DNA of 64,000 bases from Elephas maximus indicus (lineage: Eukaryota; Chordata; Mammalia; Proboscidea; Elephantidae): NCBI RefSeq assembly GCF_024166365.1, contig NC_064819.1, positions 112,884,293 through 112,948,292 of the forward strand. Direction: 5' to 3'. The notes under the pieces were generated by a model. It was not told the DNA's origin. It saw nothing but the letters and a program-made list of their open reading frames with translations, and made no database searches. A program made the translations under genes and the position numbers. Every line of letters starts with the position of its first letter. Positions within the stretch are counted from its first letter, which is position 1. This document shows, piece after piece, positions 21,241 to 32,859 of the stretch.

Positions 21241-22254
21241 ACATCCTGTGGCAATGACTTCTTATTATTTTAGAATATGCCTTGTTCACCAGCTTTAACA
21301 TGATGCTGATTATTTTCTGTGATGTTTGTTCTTGTCCAAACATTCAAATCCTCTAAATACATTCAAATATCTGAATGTTTGGATGTATATGGATGACAAA
21401 ATTGGGTTTTTCTTCACCAGTATGTTTCCCACGTATTAATATCATAGAAACCAATAAAGAAGAAAAAGGAACGAGTACTTCACAACTCAGTCCCTAAAGA
21501 CAGCATGAAAATAATACATTATTTATCATAAGGTTCTCTTTCATCAGCTTTGTCAAAATTCCCCAAAGCTATTTCCTGAATCCTTATTAGAATTCATTTC
21601 AGATTTCGGGCAATAAAATACATCTGCCTAAGGCAGTGATTAGCCATCCATACTGAAGGGTCTACAATGATAATTCCAGGGAAAAAGAAACCTAATTAAA
21701 TGTCACAGGCTTTTTACTACTGCTCTGCTTAAAAAAGTAAAGCATGAAGAGAGTCGCCTCAGGCTCTTCAAAATGCTTGTCAATATGAATTGTAAGAGCT
21801 GATGTTAAATCTTTAAGTTCTTATTTACTCAAGAGAATAATACAGTGTTTCTTTACATGGCTAGGTATGCTGATTTACGTATTAGATTGTAATAGTTACC
21901 ACTGCTGAGGCGTAGTTGGAATTTAAGTACATGCCGGAATAGAGAAAAACTCTTTATGGAGATCACTTCACAGTGATGACAGTTCCTGGGTATGGAGGAG
22001 ATCTATCTTTTGCCTTTGGATGTTCTCAGCAGCTTTCATGATAGTTACATGAATTCTGAACTAAACTTGTGCGATGTCTCCAAAAGGCTCTGAGTTGGTA
22101 GGGTAGACTCATAGAAGACACAAGAGAGATTCTTATGCATATAAGAAAATTGAAGATTAAAAAAAAAAAAAAAACCAGTAAAAACTAAAAGGTGCCTACT
22201 AGAAACTAGGCTTCTCAATGCCATTGACTTTGTAAGGAATTTAATAAGAAATTA
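21241..22254. other. Unassigned sequence
   Basis: No gene is recognised. There is an A-run of about 17 near 22158. Confidence 0.4.
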
Positions 22255-22440
22255 TGTTGTTGTTAGCTGCTGTCAAATCCATTCTGACTTATGTATACTC
22301 CCTAGGTTACAGAGTAGAACTGCTCCGTGGGGTTTTCTTGGCTGTAATCTTATACGAAGCAGATCGCCAGGTCTTTTCTTCTGTGGTACTGCTCTGTGTG
22401 TGAACACTAGGTTAACAGCGTGCTTAGCATTTACCTAGGC
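22255..22440 (-). mobile_element. AfroSINE-like SINE, reverse strand
   Basis: 'gttgttgttagctgctgtca' is the CAA-tail complement and 'acagagtagaactgctccgt' the body. The copy is quite diverged towards its head. Confidence 0.85.
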
Positions 22441-22453
22441 CACGGTAGCTAAT

Positions 22454-24967
22454 GTGTTGTTGTTAGGTGCCGTCGGACTCACAGTGACCCTATGCACAAC
22501 AGAACGAAACACTGCCCGGTCCTGTGCCATCCTTACAATCGTTGTTATGCTTGAGCTCATTGTCGCAGCCACTGTGTCAGTACACCTCGTTGAGGGTCTT
22601 CCTCTTTTCCGCTGACCCTCTACTCTGCCAAGCATGATGTCCTTCTCCAGGGACTGATCGCTCCTGACAACACGTCCAAAGTATGTAAGACACAGTCTCG
22701 CCATCCTTGCCTGGAAAGAGCATTCTGGCCCCACTTTTTCCAAGACAGATTTGTTCATTCTTTTGGCAGTCCATGGTACATTCAATATTCTTCGCAAACA
22801 CCACAGTTCAAAGGCGTCAACTCTTCTTCGGTCTTCCTTATTTGTTGTCCAGCTTTCACATGCATATGATGCGACTGAAAAATACCCTGGCTTGGATCAG
22901 GTGCACCTTAGTCTTCAGGGTGACATCTTTGCTCTTCAACACTTTGAAGAGGTCCTTTGCAGCAGGTTTGCCCAATGCAATGTGTCTTTTGATTTCTTGA
23001 CTGCTGCTTCCATGGCTGTTGATTGTGGATCCAAGTAAAATGAAATCCCTGACAACATCAATCTTTTCTCCGTTTATCATGATGTGGCTCATTGGTCCAG
23101 TTGTGAGGATTTTTGTTTTCTCTATGTTGAGGTACAATCCATACTGAAGGCTGTGGTCTTTGATCTTCATTAGTAAGTGCTTCAAGTCCTCTTCACTTTC
23201 AGCAAGCAAGGTTGTGCCATCTGCATATTGCGGGTTGTTAATGAGTCTTCCTCCAATCTTGATGCCCCATTCTTCTTCATATAGTCCAGTTTCTCGTATT
23301 ATTTGTTTAGCATACAGATTAAATTGGTATGGTGAAAGAATACAACCCTGATGCACACCTTTCCTCACTTTAAACCAATGAGTATCCCCTTGTTCTGTCT
23401 GAACAACTGCCTCTTGATCTATGTACAGGTTTCTCATGAGCACAATTAAGTGTTCTGGAATTCCCATTCTTCACAGTGTTATCCATAGTTTGTTATGATC
23501 CACACAGATGAGTGCCTTTGCATAATCAATAAAACACAGGTAAACACCCTTCTGGTATTCTCTGTTTTCAGCCAGGATCCATCTGACATCAGCAATGATA
23601 TCCCTGGTTCCACGTCCTTTTCTGAAACCGGCCCAAATTTCTGGCAGTTCCCTGTCCATATACTGCTGCAGCTGCTTTTGAATGATCTTCAGTAAAATTT
23701 TGCTTGCGTGTGATGTTAATGATATTGTTCTATAATTTCCACATTCGGTTGGATCACCTTTTTTGGGACTAGGCATAAATATGGATCTCTTCCAGTCAGT
23801 TGGCCAGGAAGCTGTCTTGCATATTTCTTGGCATAGACGAGTGAGCACCTCTGGCGCTGCATCTGTTTGTTGAAACATCTCAATTGATATTCCATCAACT
23901 CCTGGAGCCTTGTTTTTCACCAGTGCCTTCAGAGCAGCTTGGGTTTCTTCCTTCAGTGCCATCGGTTCCTAATCATACGCCACCTCTTGAAATGGTTGAG
24001 TATCGACTAATTCTTTTTGGTATAATGAGTCTGTGTGATCCTTCCATCTTCTTTTGATGCTTCCTGTTTCATTTAATATTTTCCCCATGGAATCCTTTAC
24101 TATTGCAACTCGAGGCTTGAATTTTTTTCCTCAGTTCTTTCAGCTAGAGACACACCGAGCATGTGCTTCCCTTTTGATTTTCCATCTCCAGCTCTTTGCA
24201 CATGTCATTATAATACTTTACTTTGTCTTCTCGAGGTGCCCTTTGAAATCTTCTGTTCAGTTCTTTTACTTCATCAATTCTTCCTTTTGCTTTAGCTGCT
24301 TGACGCTCAAGAGTAAGTTTCAGAGTCTCCTCTGACATCCATCTTGGCCTTTTCTTTCTTTTCTGTTTTTTCAGTGACCTCTTGCTTTCTTCATGGATGA
24401 TGTCCTTGATGTCATTCCACAACTTGTCTGGTCTTCGGTCACTAGTGTTCAATGCGTCAAATCTATTCTTGAGATGGTCTCTAAATTCAGGTGGGATATA
24501 CTCAAGGTCATATTTTGGCTCTTGTGGACTTGCTCTGATTTTCTTCAGTTTCAGCTTGAACTTACATATGGCCTTGTTCTGACTGATGATATTGAGCTTT
24601 TTCATTGTCTCTTTTCACAGGTGTAGTCAATATGATTTCTGTGTGTTCCATTTGGTGAGGTCCATGTGTATAGTCACCGTTTATGTTGGTGAAAGAAGGT
24701 ATTTGCCATGAAGTCGTTGGTCTTGCAAAATTCTATCATTCGATCTCTGGCATTGTTTCTATCACGAAGGCCATATTTTCCAACTACTGATCCTTCTTCT
24801 TTGTTTCCAACTTTCGCGTTCCAATTGCCAGTAATTATCAATCCATCTTGATTGCATGTTTGATCAATTTCAGATTGCAGCAGCTGATACAAATCTTCTA
24901 TTTCTTCATCTTTGGCCGTAGTGTTGGTGCGTAAATTTGAATAATAGTCGTATTAACTGGTCTTCCT
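22454..24967 (-). mobile_element. RTE/BovB-type LINE copy B, most complete copy
   Basis: About 2.5 kb reads on the minus strand as endonuclease C-terminal part, linker, reverse transcriptase, C-terminal domain and 3' tail. At 24674-24892 there is an endonuclease-like block ('GNWNAKVGN', then 'NDFMANTFFHQH'). 24144-24605 is the linker. 23471-23962 carries 'GVDGISIEMFQQ', 'NYRTISL' and 'GRGTRDIIADVRWI'. 22856-23467 carries 'KVRKGVHQGCILSPY' and the motif-C site. 22435-22797 is the C-terminus. Defects: YADD is changed to YADG, motif A AFD is replaced by ALI, and a TGA lies at 23471-23473. There are frame changes between blocks, and about 40 bases around the endonuclease DH motif (present in copy G) are missing. 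The 5' part is truncated. Confidence 0.95.
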
Positions 24968-25799
24968 GGTAGCTAACGACAACATATTTATTAGACATGT
25001 AGGCTGGGGCTTTCCCATTGCCTCAAAATTTCCCAGAAATGGGACAAAGAAGCATAAAGTACCCTGAGAACACCACTAACTTGCACAAAATCAGAAACAC
25101 AGTCTTAAAGAAATCATTGAGTGTCTAAATGTAAGAAAGAAATTAATTTTCGAGAATGGGGGTGGGTTGGAGATGCAGGCTATGCTCCAAGAGAATACTG
25201 CAGAGAGACTGTTTGGAAGATTTCTGAGCTGTACCATCTGAAGCCCATTCCAGTGCTGTCATCTAGTGCTCGATGAAACGTTTCTTGAGAGACTGTGATG
25301 AGCACGCACCCTCTGAAGCCGTAAGTGTGAACAAAGAGATTGGTGGCTGCTTCTGGTCTGCCAGTTTCAGAGACTGATGGAAGGCTGCTGAACCAGTTCA
25401 CACCAGCCAAATGGAAAGAGAATGGACTGATATGTTGTGTGATTTGGGAGAAAAGGGTGGCAGCTCTCTCCTCAAGTTCTCTGTGGCTCTCTGAGTACGT
25501 AGAGGAGGACCTTAGCAGCTCTTCTAGCTCCAATAAAGGGGCAGGAATGTAACTGAAGGAGGCAGGAGACAAGCTGCCAAGGCATAAATTAGCCAAATGA
25601 AGTAATACCCCACCCAGGACTCCATAAGCTGGTGGGTCTGAAGGGAGATAATTGATCCTCTTTGAGGTAATTCTCAGCAAACTACCCCCATTATCCAACT
25701 GGAGACTACCCTAACTGTGGATTCCTCAAGAGGTAGGTGGAGCCATTTTGAATCAGAACAGGATGGGGGGGGGGTGCCCTCTCACCAGTTGTTTAAGAA
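24968..25799. other. Unassigned sequence
   Basis: The 172-codon reverse frame at 25180-25698 is the longest non-RTE frame in the window. It has no motif I recognise, and an overlapping opposite frame exists, so I do not call it a gene. A G-run lies near 25765. Confidence 0.4.
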
Positions 25800-25980
25800 G
25801 ATCTGCCCTCTTAATAAGGTGTTGCAGTGGTTAAAATGACCAACTGCTAACTGAAAGTTTGGCAGTTCAAAACCACCAGCAGCTCCGTGGGAAAAGATGT
25901 GGCAGTCAGCTTTCTTAGAAATTTATGCCTTGGAAACCCTATGGAGTCGCTATGAGTTGGAATTGACTTCATGGTGGTTT
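25800..25980 (+). mobile_element. AfroSINE-like SINE, internally shortened
   Basis: 'gtgttgcagtggttaaaatg' head, 'gcagctccgtgggaaaagat' module, tail 'cgctatgagttggaattgac'. The piece between 'ccctatgga' and 'gtcgctatg' is deleted. Confidence 0.9.
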
Positions 25981-25981
25981 G

Positions 25982-26218
25982 GCCCTCCTAATTGATTCCC
26001 TGAGTGGTGAAAATGGTTAACATGTGGCTGCTAACCAAAAGGTTGCAAGTTCAAGTCCACCCAGAGGCAATTTGGGAAAAAGTCTTGGTGATCTACTTCC
26101 AAAACTGCAATCATTGAAAGCCCTATGGAGCACAGTTCTACTCTGACACACATGGGCTCACCATAAGTCAGAGTCAATTTGATGGCAATTGGTTTAAAAC
26201 TGGTTTGCCCTCCTAATT
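25982..26218 (+). mobile_element. AfroSINE-like SINE, long form, with target duplication
   Basis: The body 25994-26206 runs from 'gattccctgagtggtg' to 'ggcaattggttt'. It is flanked by the perfect 12-bp repeat 'gccctcctaatt' at 25982-25993 and 26207-26218. Confidence 0.95.
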
Positions 26219-26412
26219 CCTCTTCTCCATTCTCAGTTACAGAAGAACTAGACCCAGGAGAGGGAGCAGGTCATGGATGAAGTGAACCTTCCCTCCCCCA
26301 TAACTACATATACACGCATACCCCTCAGGAGTTAAAGGGTAGGAACATGTCAGTTCTCCTCCCACTAGCCTCCTTGGTGATGTATAATGGGATAGGTGGT
26401 GATGGATAATAG

Positions 26413-26585
26413 GATAGGTGGTATAGTGGTTAAGAGCCATATCTGCTAACCAAATGTCAGCAGTTCGAATCCAACAGGCACTGCTTGGAAACCCTATGGG
26501 GCAGTTCTACTCTGTCCTGTAGAGTTGCTATGAGTTGGAATTGACTCAACGGTATCGGGTTTGGTTTGCTTTTTTTTTTTTTTGG
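26413..26585 (+). mobile_element. AfroSINE-like SINE, short form
   Basis: 'ggtggtatagtggttaagag' to 'cgggtttggtttgc', ending in a T-run. The box-B-like 'gcagttcgaatcc' is intact. Confidence 0.94.
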
Positions 26586-26661
26586 TCCTAGATTAAGGCT
26601 CATATTTAAGGCAGTAATTGTAGAAAAATAAAACCACTTTGTATTTACACTCCCCCAGGTC

Positions 26662-26715
26662 TAGGCTTGCTATGAGTCGAAATTGATTCCAGGGCAATGT
26701 TTTATTTTGAGGGGG
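26662..26715 (+). mobile_element. SINE or RTE 3'-end fragment
   Basis: Only 'gcttgctatgagtcgaaatt' and 'gatt...ggcaatgtttt' remain, the shared 3' tail. It could come from either family. Confidence 0.6.
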
Positions 26716-27366
26716 GAGGGGGTGGGGAGGGATTGGCCTTCCTTACTAAAACTTTTAAAGAAATTCCCTGATTTTAAAACATCTGAATTAAATAAAATCC
26801 AGTGGTTTATCTGTGTTACAAAGACTCCTTCTCTGAACTAAAACTAGAGCACAAAGTAGCACACAGTGAGCAACTTGGCATTTAAAATGTTTTTTTCACA
26901 ATTCAAAACATATCAACTTTTTAGAACAATACTATCTTTGACTAAAACAACTACTGTCTTTCTGAGAAATTGTTTTAATTCTACTAGAATACAGATTTCC
27001 GGCTTCCCTAGAAGTTGGGGTGTCCTTTTGAACTTTAAGCCTTGAAAAAACTGGTTCCTAAAAACCACCTTTGAGTCAAACAGTGGTCTAGATAAAGTAG
27101 TAAGATCATTTTGTTTTGGGTTTTGTACTGTTTCAAAGAATTCAGTCAGTTTCAGGAAACACTCCAAGGGTCAGAATGGGAGCTACATTTAGAGTAAATC
27201 AGTAATTGTTTTAATTGTTCTTCAAGAGAGTGCCGTTTGAAAATCCTTCCTGACCAAAAATTTCTTTTTCAGTTCTGACTGTTTTTTTTCCATGGCAATG
27301 CCAATAAGACTGGGTATAAGAGTGTTTCAAAGTTCTCTCATCTTCTGAACTTTTTTGACTCTCTAG
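26716..27366. other. Unassigned sequence
   Basis: No supported gene or repeat. Confidence 0.4.
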
Positions 27367-27560
27367 TCAAAATGTTGGAGCCCTGGTGGCACAGAGGTTA
27401 AGAGCTTGGTTACTAACCAAAAGGTCAATAGTTGGAATCCACTAGCTGCTCCTTGGAAACTTTATGGGGCAGTTCTGCTCTGTCCTATAGGGTCACTGTG
27501 AGTTGGAATTGACTTGATAGAATTGGGCTTGGTTTTTATTTTTGGTTTACTCAAAATGTT
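27367..27560 (+). mobile_element. AfroSINE-like SINE, short form, with target duplication
   Basis: The body 27377-27550 runs from 'ggagccctggtggcacagag' to a T-rich tail. It is flanked by the perfect 10-bp repeat 'tcaaaatgtt' at 27367-27376 and 27551-27560. Confidence 0.95.
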
Positions 27561-27719
27561 ACCCCAATTTGCAAAGAGCATATTAAATAAACTTCAATCA
27601 ATTTCTATTATTGGCTTAATACAGTTTTTGTTTTAACATTTCTAAAGAATCAGAATAAGAGAATTAGTCATTCCTTCCAAAGTTCCTATGCCATGAAGAA
27701 GTAAATTGTTCAAGGTCAT

Positions 27720-28335
27720 TGTCACAGATTGAATTGAGTCCCCCCAAAATATGTGTCACCTTGGCTAGGCTATGATTCCCAGTAGTGTGTGGTTGTCCTC
27801 CATTTTGTGATCTGTTGTAACTGTCCTATGTGTTGTAAATCCTAATCTCTGCCTGTGGTTAGTGAGGCAAGATTAGGTTATGTTAAAGAGGATTAGGGAG
27901 GGTTGAACGCTCTTAATCAAGTCACAGCCCTGATCCAATATAAGGGAAGTTTCCCTGGAGTAGAGCCTGCACCACCTTTTCTCTTATAAGAGATAAAAGG
28001 GGAGGAAAGTGAGCAGAGAGAGTGAGACCTCATTACCAGGAAGCAAGAAGAGCCCGGTGTGGAATACATCTTTTGGGCCCTGGGTCCCTGTGCTGACAAC
28101 CCCCTAGACCCAGGGGAAGATTGATACTGAGACACATGGGGATCTCCAAGGTATGTTGGGCCCACAGATGCTGAAAAGAGACAAAGATCTTCCTCCTAAA
28201 CTGTGAGCCAACAGAGAGAGAAAGCCTCCCTCTGGAGCTGGTGCCCTGAATTCAGACTTCTAGCTTCCTAAATTGTGCAAGCATAAAGCCATCCACTTGT
28301 GGTATTTGTTATAGCAGCACTAAATAACTAAGACA
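27720..28335 (+). mobile_element. Solo LTR, MaLR-like, with perfect 5-bp duplication
   Basis: It opens 'tgtcacagattgaattgagt' and ends 'taaataactaagaca' (616 bp). The bases 'gtcat' precede (27715-27719) and follow (28336-28340) it exactly. It is longer than the other copies by roughly 90 bp in its centre. No internal proviral sequence is present, so an intact provirus has recombined to a solo LTR or was never resolved here. Confidence 0.92.
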
Positions 28336-28429
28336 GTCATATTTTAAGCCTAGTTTAGAATTGAATGCATCACCAGTCACATAATAAAAGCCAGACTGAT
28401 GAAAAATGTATCATCAATGCAATGGATGG

Positions 28430-28886
28430 TGTTGTTGTTGTTAGGTGCCGTCCAGTCGGTTCCAACTCATAGTGACCCTATGCACAACAGAATGAAACAC
28501 TGTCCGGTCTTGAACCATCCTTACAACTGTTGTTATGATTGAGCTCATTGTTGCAGCTACTGTGTCAATCCACCTTGTTGACAGTCTCCCTCTTTTCTGC
28601 TGACCCTCTACTCTGCCAAGCATGATGTCCTTCTCCAGGGACTGGATAACATGTCCAAAGTATGTAAGACACAGTCTCGCCATCCTTGCCTCTAAGGAGC
28701 ATTCTGGCCCCACTTCCTCCAAGACAGATTTGTTCATTCTTTTGGCAGTCATGGTATATTCAATATTCTTCACCAACACCACAATTCAAAGGCATCAATT
28801 CTTCTTCTTGGATCCACAATCAACAGCCATGGAAGCAGCAGTCAAGAAATCAAAAGACGCATTGCACTGGGTAAATCTGCAAAGGA
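28430..28886 (-). mobile_element. RTE LINE copy C, 3' fragment with inverted 5' arm
   Basis: 28430-28807 is the reverse-strand 3' end of the RTE LINE, including C-terminal protein text and the tail next to 'gttgttgttgttagg'. Abutting it, 28808-28886 carries an upstream part of the same element on the plus strand ('ttggatccacaatcaacagc'). About 130 bases between the two arms are absent. This is the second 5'-inverted RTE copy in the window. Confidence 0.9.
28808..28886 (+). mobile_element. Inverted 5' arm of RTE copy C
   Basis: 'ttggatccacaatcaacagc' followed by 'agtcaagaaatcaaaagacg' matches the sense text at 63808-63890 of copy G, but here it lies opposite to the rest of copy C. Confidence 0.88.
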
Positions 28887-29280
28887 TGAAATGGATAGTG
28901 ACTCTGAAATACACAAATCATGGAGATTATCTTGTAGACAGGTGCTGAAGAATACAAGGACCCCGGTCTTGAAATGGTTTTATTTTTACTCTTCCTTCTT
29001 TAAGGATCCCATAACTCTTTTAGATCGCCAGCTAATCTTAAGGAAAGTACTTGATTCTACCCTACATATTCTTTTATAAATTTTCTCAAACTTAAATAAA
29101 TTGAGACATTTTCTAGAGGAAAGAGTTTTGGAAGCTCCCAAGTGCCAATTAAAGTACAGCATGTATGTTTTAAGTATAGTTATTAGAAGGCTAGAAGAAG
29201 ATTTATCTCCAGGAATCTCAGCTTACTTTCTGGAGACATACATATGTGAAAATTTATTTCTATCCTGATATGTTAAATGT
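28887..29280. other. Unassigned sequence
   Basis: No supported gene or repeat. Confidence 0.4.
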
Positions 29281-29406
29281 GTTGTTGTTGTTGTTACGTG
29301 CCATCGAGTTGGTTCCAACTCATAGGGACCTTATGCACAACAGAACAAAACACTGCCCACTCCTGAGCCATCCTTACAATCATTGCTATGCTTGAGCTCA
29401 TTGTGC
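29281..29406 (-). mobile_element. RTE LINE 3' end, extremely 5'-truncated
   Basis: Only the last ~125 bases of the element are present, reading on the plus strand from 'gttgttgttgttgttacgtg' to 'gcttgagctcattgtg'. The flanks 'taaatgt' at 29274-29280 and 29407-29413 are a plausible target duplication. Confidence 0.88.
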
Positions 29407-29413
29407 TAAATGT

Positions 29414-30198
29414 ACTCACAGGGAAAAAGGGAAAAAGGAAACTCAAGTAGCAAGATGGTAAGTCATGCAGTTGTAACTACTAAATAATATAAATGAAGTA
29501 GTAAAATTAAAACTCCAGCTGAGCAGGATTTTATCACAAGGAATAACTTTCTACAGCAGTAGAGACTACTTGTGGCTGGCTATGGGTGGAGTGATGAAGA
29601 TGATGTGCTAACAGTAGTCAGGAAAAAATCAGTCAAGGGAACAGCTTCCCAGCACACATTATCTAGCTTAAACTCAACATAGAAGTTACCTTTCCACACA
29701 AAATCCAGGGAAGCCTCCGAGGTCCTTACAGTACACATGCAGAGGGCATTCATAGCCACTACTGAGAAGCTTAGAAAACTCATGTTGGCATCAGAAAGCC
29801 ACAACTTTCAAATTTTCAATTTGAAAGGATTAGCACATTTCTAAGGAGGAAAAGAGCTAACTAAAGCAATCAAAAGTCAATGCAGTGAAGACAAAATACA
29901 TTTGCATTTTAAAGATTCAGAAATCCAGAGAATTCTTTGCAATTAGGCTATAGCTCTAAAACAGAAAGAATTCAGACAAACCTGGGGAAATTATACTGCA
30001 CAGAATGTAAGAATGAGTAAGAGACAAGTACCAGGGAAACCAAAACAACCAGAGAAGTTGAATCAGAACTAGGACAGAGATTGTCCTTTACCATTTGGCA
30101 AAGATATAAATGATATTTAAATGAAAAGGGATTGATGGTTGGCATTTGAATATTTGCACAGTATTTGTACTTGGCTAGTTATACATTGGGTTTTTTTT
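29414..30198. other. Unassigned sequence
   Basis: No supported gene or repeat. The 74-codon reverse frame near 29580-29804 has no recognisable motif. Confidence 0.4.
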
Positions 30199-30210
30199 AG
30201 TTATACATTG

Positions 30211-30410
30211 AGCCCTGGTGGCACATCGGTTAAACTCTCTGCTGCCAACTGAAAGGTCAGCAATTCAAACCCAACAGCAGCTCCATGGGATAAAGACCTG
30301 CTCCTGTAAAATATTACAGCCTAGAAAATCCTATGAGGCAGTTCTACTCTGTCCTATGGGTTGCTATGAGTCAGAATCGACTCAATGGCACACAACAACA
30401 ACAACAACAA
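30211..30410 (+). mobile_element. AfroSINE-like SINE with CAA tail
   Basis: 'agccctggtggcacatcggt' to 'ggcacacaacaacaacaac'. It carries the 'agacctgctcctgtaaaata' module. The left flank 'agttatacattg' is itself repeated at about 30178, and the right flank begins 'actatacatg'. Confidence 0.94.
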
Positions 30411-30654
30411 CTATACATGTGTTTAAGTTAATCTTGCCAATATTATAGTGATCACTCCATACTTTAAGTGCAATCCTTTACAATGAGCTTTTTTTTTCTC
30501 TTATTAAATTCTAATTTATAAAGGGGGGAGACAATATTTAAAGTATTATGGCAGGGATTGGTAGGTTCCTCTTAATATGTGTACTCCTTACTTATTGACA
30601 CAGCTAGGTTCCAAAATTCAGGTCATTATGTGAAAATCAGGATTATGCAAAAAT
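30411..30654. other. Unassigned sequence
   Basis: Nothing recognised apart from short T- and G-runs. Confidence 0.4.
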
Positions 30655-30795
30655 GTAGGATGACCACATCTGATCACAAAATGGAGGATGATGACATGAT
30701 TACGTAACTGCCAAATTACATCATTACATAACTGCCAAACCACTGAGATTCATGGCCCAGCCAAGCTGACATATAACCTTGACCATCACAGGCAG
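30655..30795 (-). mobile_element. MaLR-like LTR fragment, reverse strand
   Basis: 'cacaaaatggaggatgatga' and 'gattcatggcccagccaagc' match the complement of the 5' part of the LTR family seen at 27.7 and 57.5 kb. Both ends are lost. Confidence 0.55.
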
Positions 30796-31034
30796 CATTA
30801 CTTTCACCTCACACCTTGACATTCATTACTGCCAGGCATATGCTGTTAACACGCAAAATAGTAAGATAGTAGATTTTTTACTATTGTTGTAAATGTGAAA
30901 TGTCAGAAAATGAGAAAGTCGACAAGTGAAGAGTAGGTGTATACTTTTTCACTTTCTATAAAAACAGAAACCAAAATTTTTATCTTAGGACATGGCTACA
31001 CTAATTAAGTCTACATTTTTCATCCTCTGTCACA

Positions 31035-31395
31035 ACTAGGTATGATCACATAACTAAGTTCTGGCTAATGGAATGTAAGGAGAAATAATGTGTTCAATTT
31101 CTGAATCCTGTATATAAAAGTTAGGGCCCTATTTTCTCCCATCGGGTAGTTGGAATGTGGGTGAGGTGTGAGCCATGGTGGGCCAGTCGTATTAGGACAG
31201 CACCTTACTGATAGCAGAGCAACAAAGTAGGAGGAACCTGAATTTTGACTCTATGGAGCCTGTATATCAGTGCTGAACTGCTTAAATCTGGGCTGCTTAT
31301 ACCTGAATTATTTACTTGAGAGAGAGCTAAGTTTTGATCATATTTGAGGCCCATTAATTTGGGTCACTTTTACAGTAGTGAGTGCAAACTCTTAT
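31035..31395 (+). mobile_element. Old mammalian repeat ('taactaagttctggc' family)
   Basis: 'gatcacataactaagttctg' through 'gtaggaggaacctgaatttt' to 'ttatcctaactaaaata'. Related copies lie at 32500-32855 and 34990-35395, all on the same strand. The family name is not assigned. Confidence 0.55.
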
Positions 31396-31404
31396 CCTAA
31401 CTAA

Positions 31405-32045
31405 AATAGGCATTCATTCATTCAACAAATTGATATTTTATACCCATCATATGTCAGTTACTGTTACAATGATGGATTTGACAGGGGACAAAACATACTA
31501 ACTAGGTCCCTGCTTTAAATTGATATAGAGGCATCAGACAATAAATAAATAATATTATATATAAGGTAATACTTCATAATTATAAATGCTATAATAAAAA
31601 GAGCACATGGTAATCTAACAAAGAGAAGTTTGGGTATGCAGCAGGGCTACTTTTAATGAGGTTATGGATGTCCTCTCTGAGAAGGTGAGAATTAAAATAA
31701 GATCAGAATGATAAGAAAGAGCCAAGTATCTAAAGATGTTGAAGAACAGTGTTCCAACAGAGGGGACTGTGCAGTTTCTGAGGCGCAGATAGAAGGCCAG
31801 TGTGTACCAGAAAATAGTTAACAAAAGGAAATGTAGAAGTGTCCCAGGTCAGCGAGACACACAGGTATTTGACCATTTAAGATTTTGTAATGAGGGTAAG
31901 AAATTTGCATTTTGATGTAATTGCAATGGGCAACTATTGAAAGGCTTTAAACAGGGTAGTGCTACACTCTGATTTTTAATGCTTTTGCAAAGACACTGTA
32001 ACAGTTATAGAAGAAGGAAATAAGTGTGACAAAAACAATGGTATG
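31405..32045 (+). mobile_element. Old mammalian dispersed repeat
   Basis: 'ttcattcattcaacaaattg', 'gtccctgctttaaattgata', 'gaaggccagtgtgtacc' and 'ctttaaacagggtagtgcta' follow the same order as at 55040-55795. Confidence 0.55.
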
Positions 32046-32119
32046 TTTTCGCCAAATTTTGTTTTATTTTCTTCTGGCCATACAAGAAGACTACATCACG
32101 TAGTTTCTCTTGCAATTGT

Positions 32120-32380
32120 TACTGCTGTCGTTAGTTGCATCGAATAGGCTCTACTCATCATGGTCCTATGTATTGTGGCCATTGTGTGCTGTCAAGCATA
32201 TTCCTACTCTGAGAGATCCCATGTGACAAAATAGAACTGCCCTATAGAGTGTCCTAGGCTGTAATCCTTACAGGAGCAGGTCACTTGGTCTTTTCTCCCA
32301 CGGAGTTGCTGGGTGGGTTCAAACTGCTGACCTTTCGGTTAGCAGCTGTACACTTAATTATCACACCACCAGTGCTCCTT
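32120..32380 (-). mobile_element. AfroSINE-like SINE, reverse strand
   Basis: Plus-strand text 'tagaactgccctatagagtg', 'ctaggctgtaatccttacag' and 'gttagcagctgtacacttaa' is the reverse of the SINE module and head. The tail side is diverged and may include some RTE 3' sequence. Confidence 0.8.
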
Positions 32381-32520
32381 GACCTCATATATAGCAGAAT
32401 GAAATGTTTCCTGGTGCTGTGCTATCTCCATCATCATCGGTATGTTTGAGTCCATTGTTGGGCTGTTGTGTCAATTCATCTCATTGAGGGTTTCCTTCAT
32501 TTTCATTGGTCCTTTTCTTC
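32381..32520 (-). mobile_element. RTE LINE 3' fragment, diverged
   Basis: 'agcagaatgaaatgtttcct' and 'tatgtttgagtccattgttg' parallel the reverse 3' region of copy B. The fragment abuts the preceding SINE. Confidence 0.65.
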
Positions 32521-32855
32521 ACAGGAAATTAGTGAGGCCATTGTTTGAGTTCTGGCCAATGGATGTGAGTGGAAACAATGTAGGCCTCAGTCCTAAAACC
32601 TCTCATAAAGCTCTCCAGTGGTGCTCTCTTTCTTCACTTGCTGGCTGGATGCTGTAGTTTGAGGCCTTAGCTGATGGTGAAGTCATTGCTTGAAGGAACC
32701 TGGTCCCCTGAATGACTACATGGAGCACAGCCTCCTTGCTGACCTTTGACAAACTGTGTTAAGAGCAAGAAAGACTCCTTTATTATACTAAGCCACTGAG
32801 ATTTGGAGACGGTTTGTCAAAGCAGTCACCCAAACCTGACTACTACATACAGCTA
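32500..32855 (+). mobile_element. Old mammalian repeat ('gttctggccaatgg' family)
   Basis: 'tttgagttctggccaatgga' through 'actaagccactgagatttgg'. Same family as 31035-31395 and 34990-35395. Confidence 0.5.
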
Positions 32856-32859
32856 ATGT

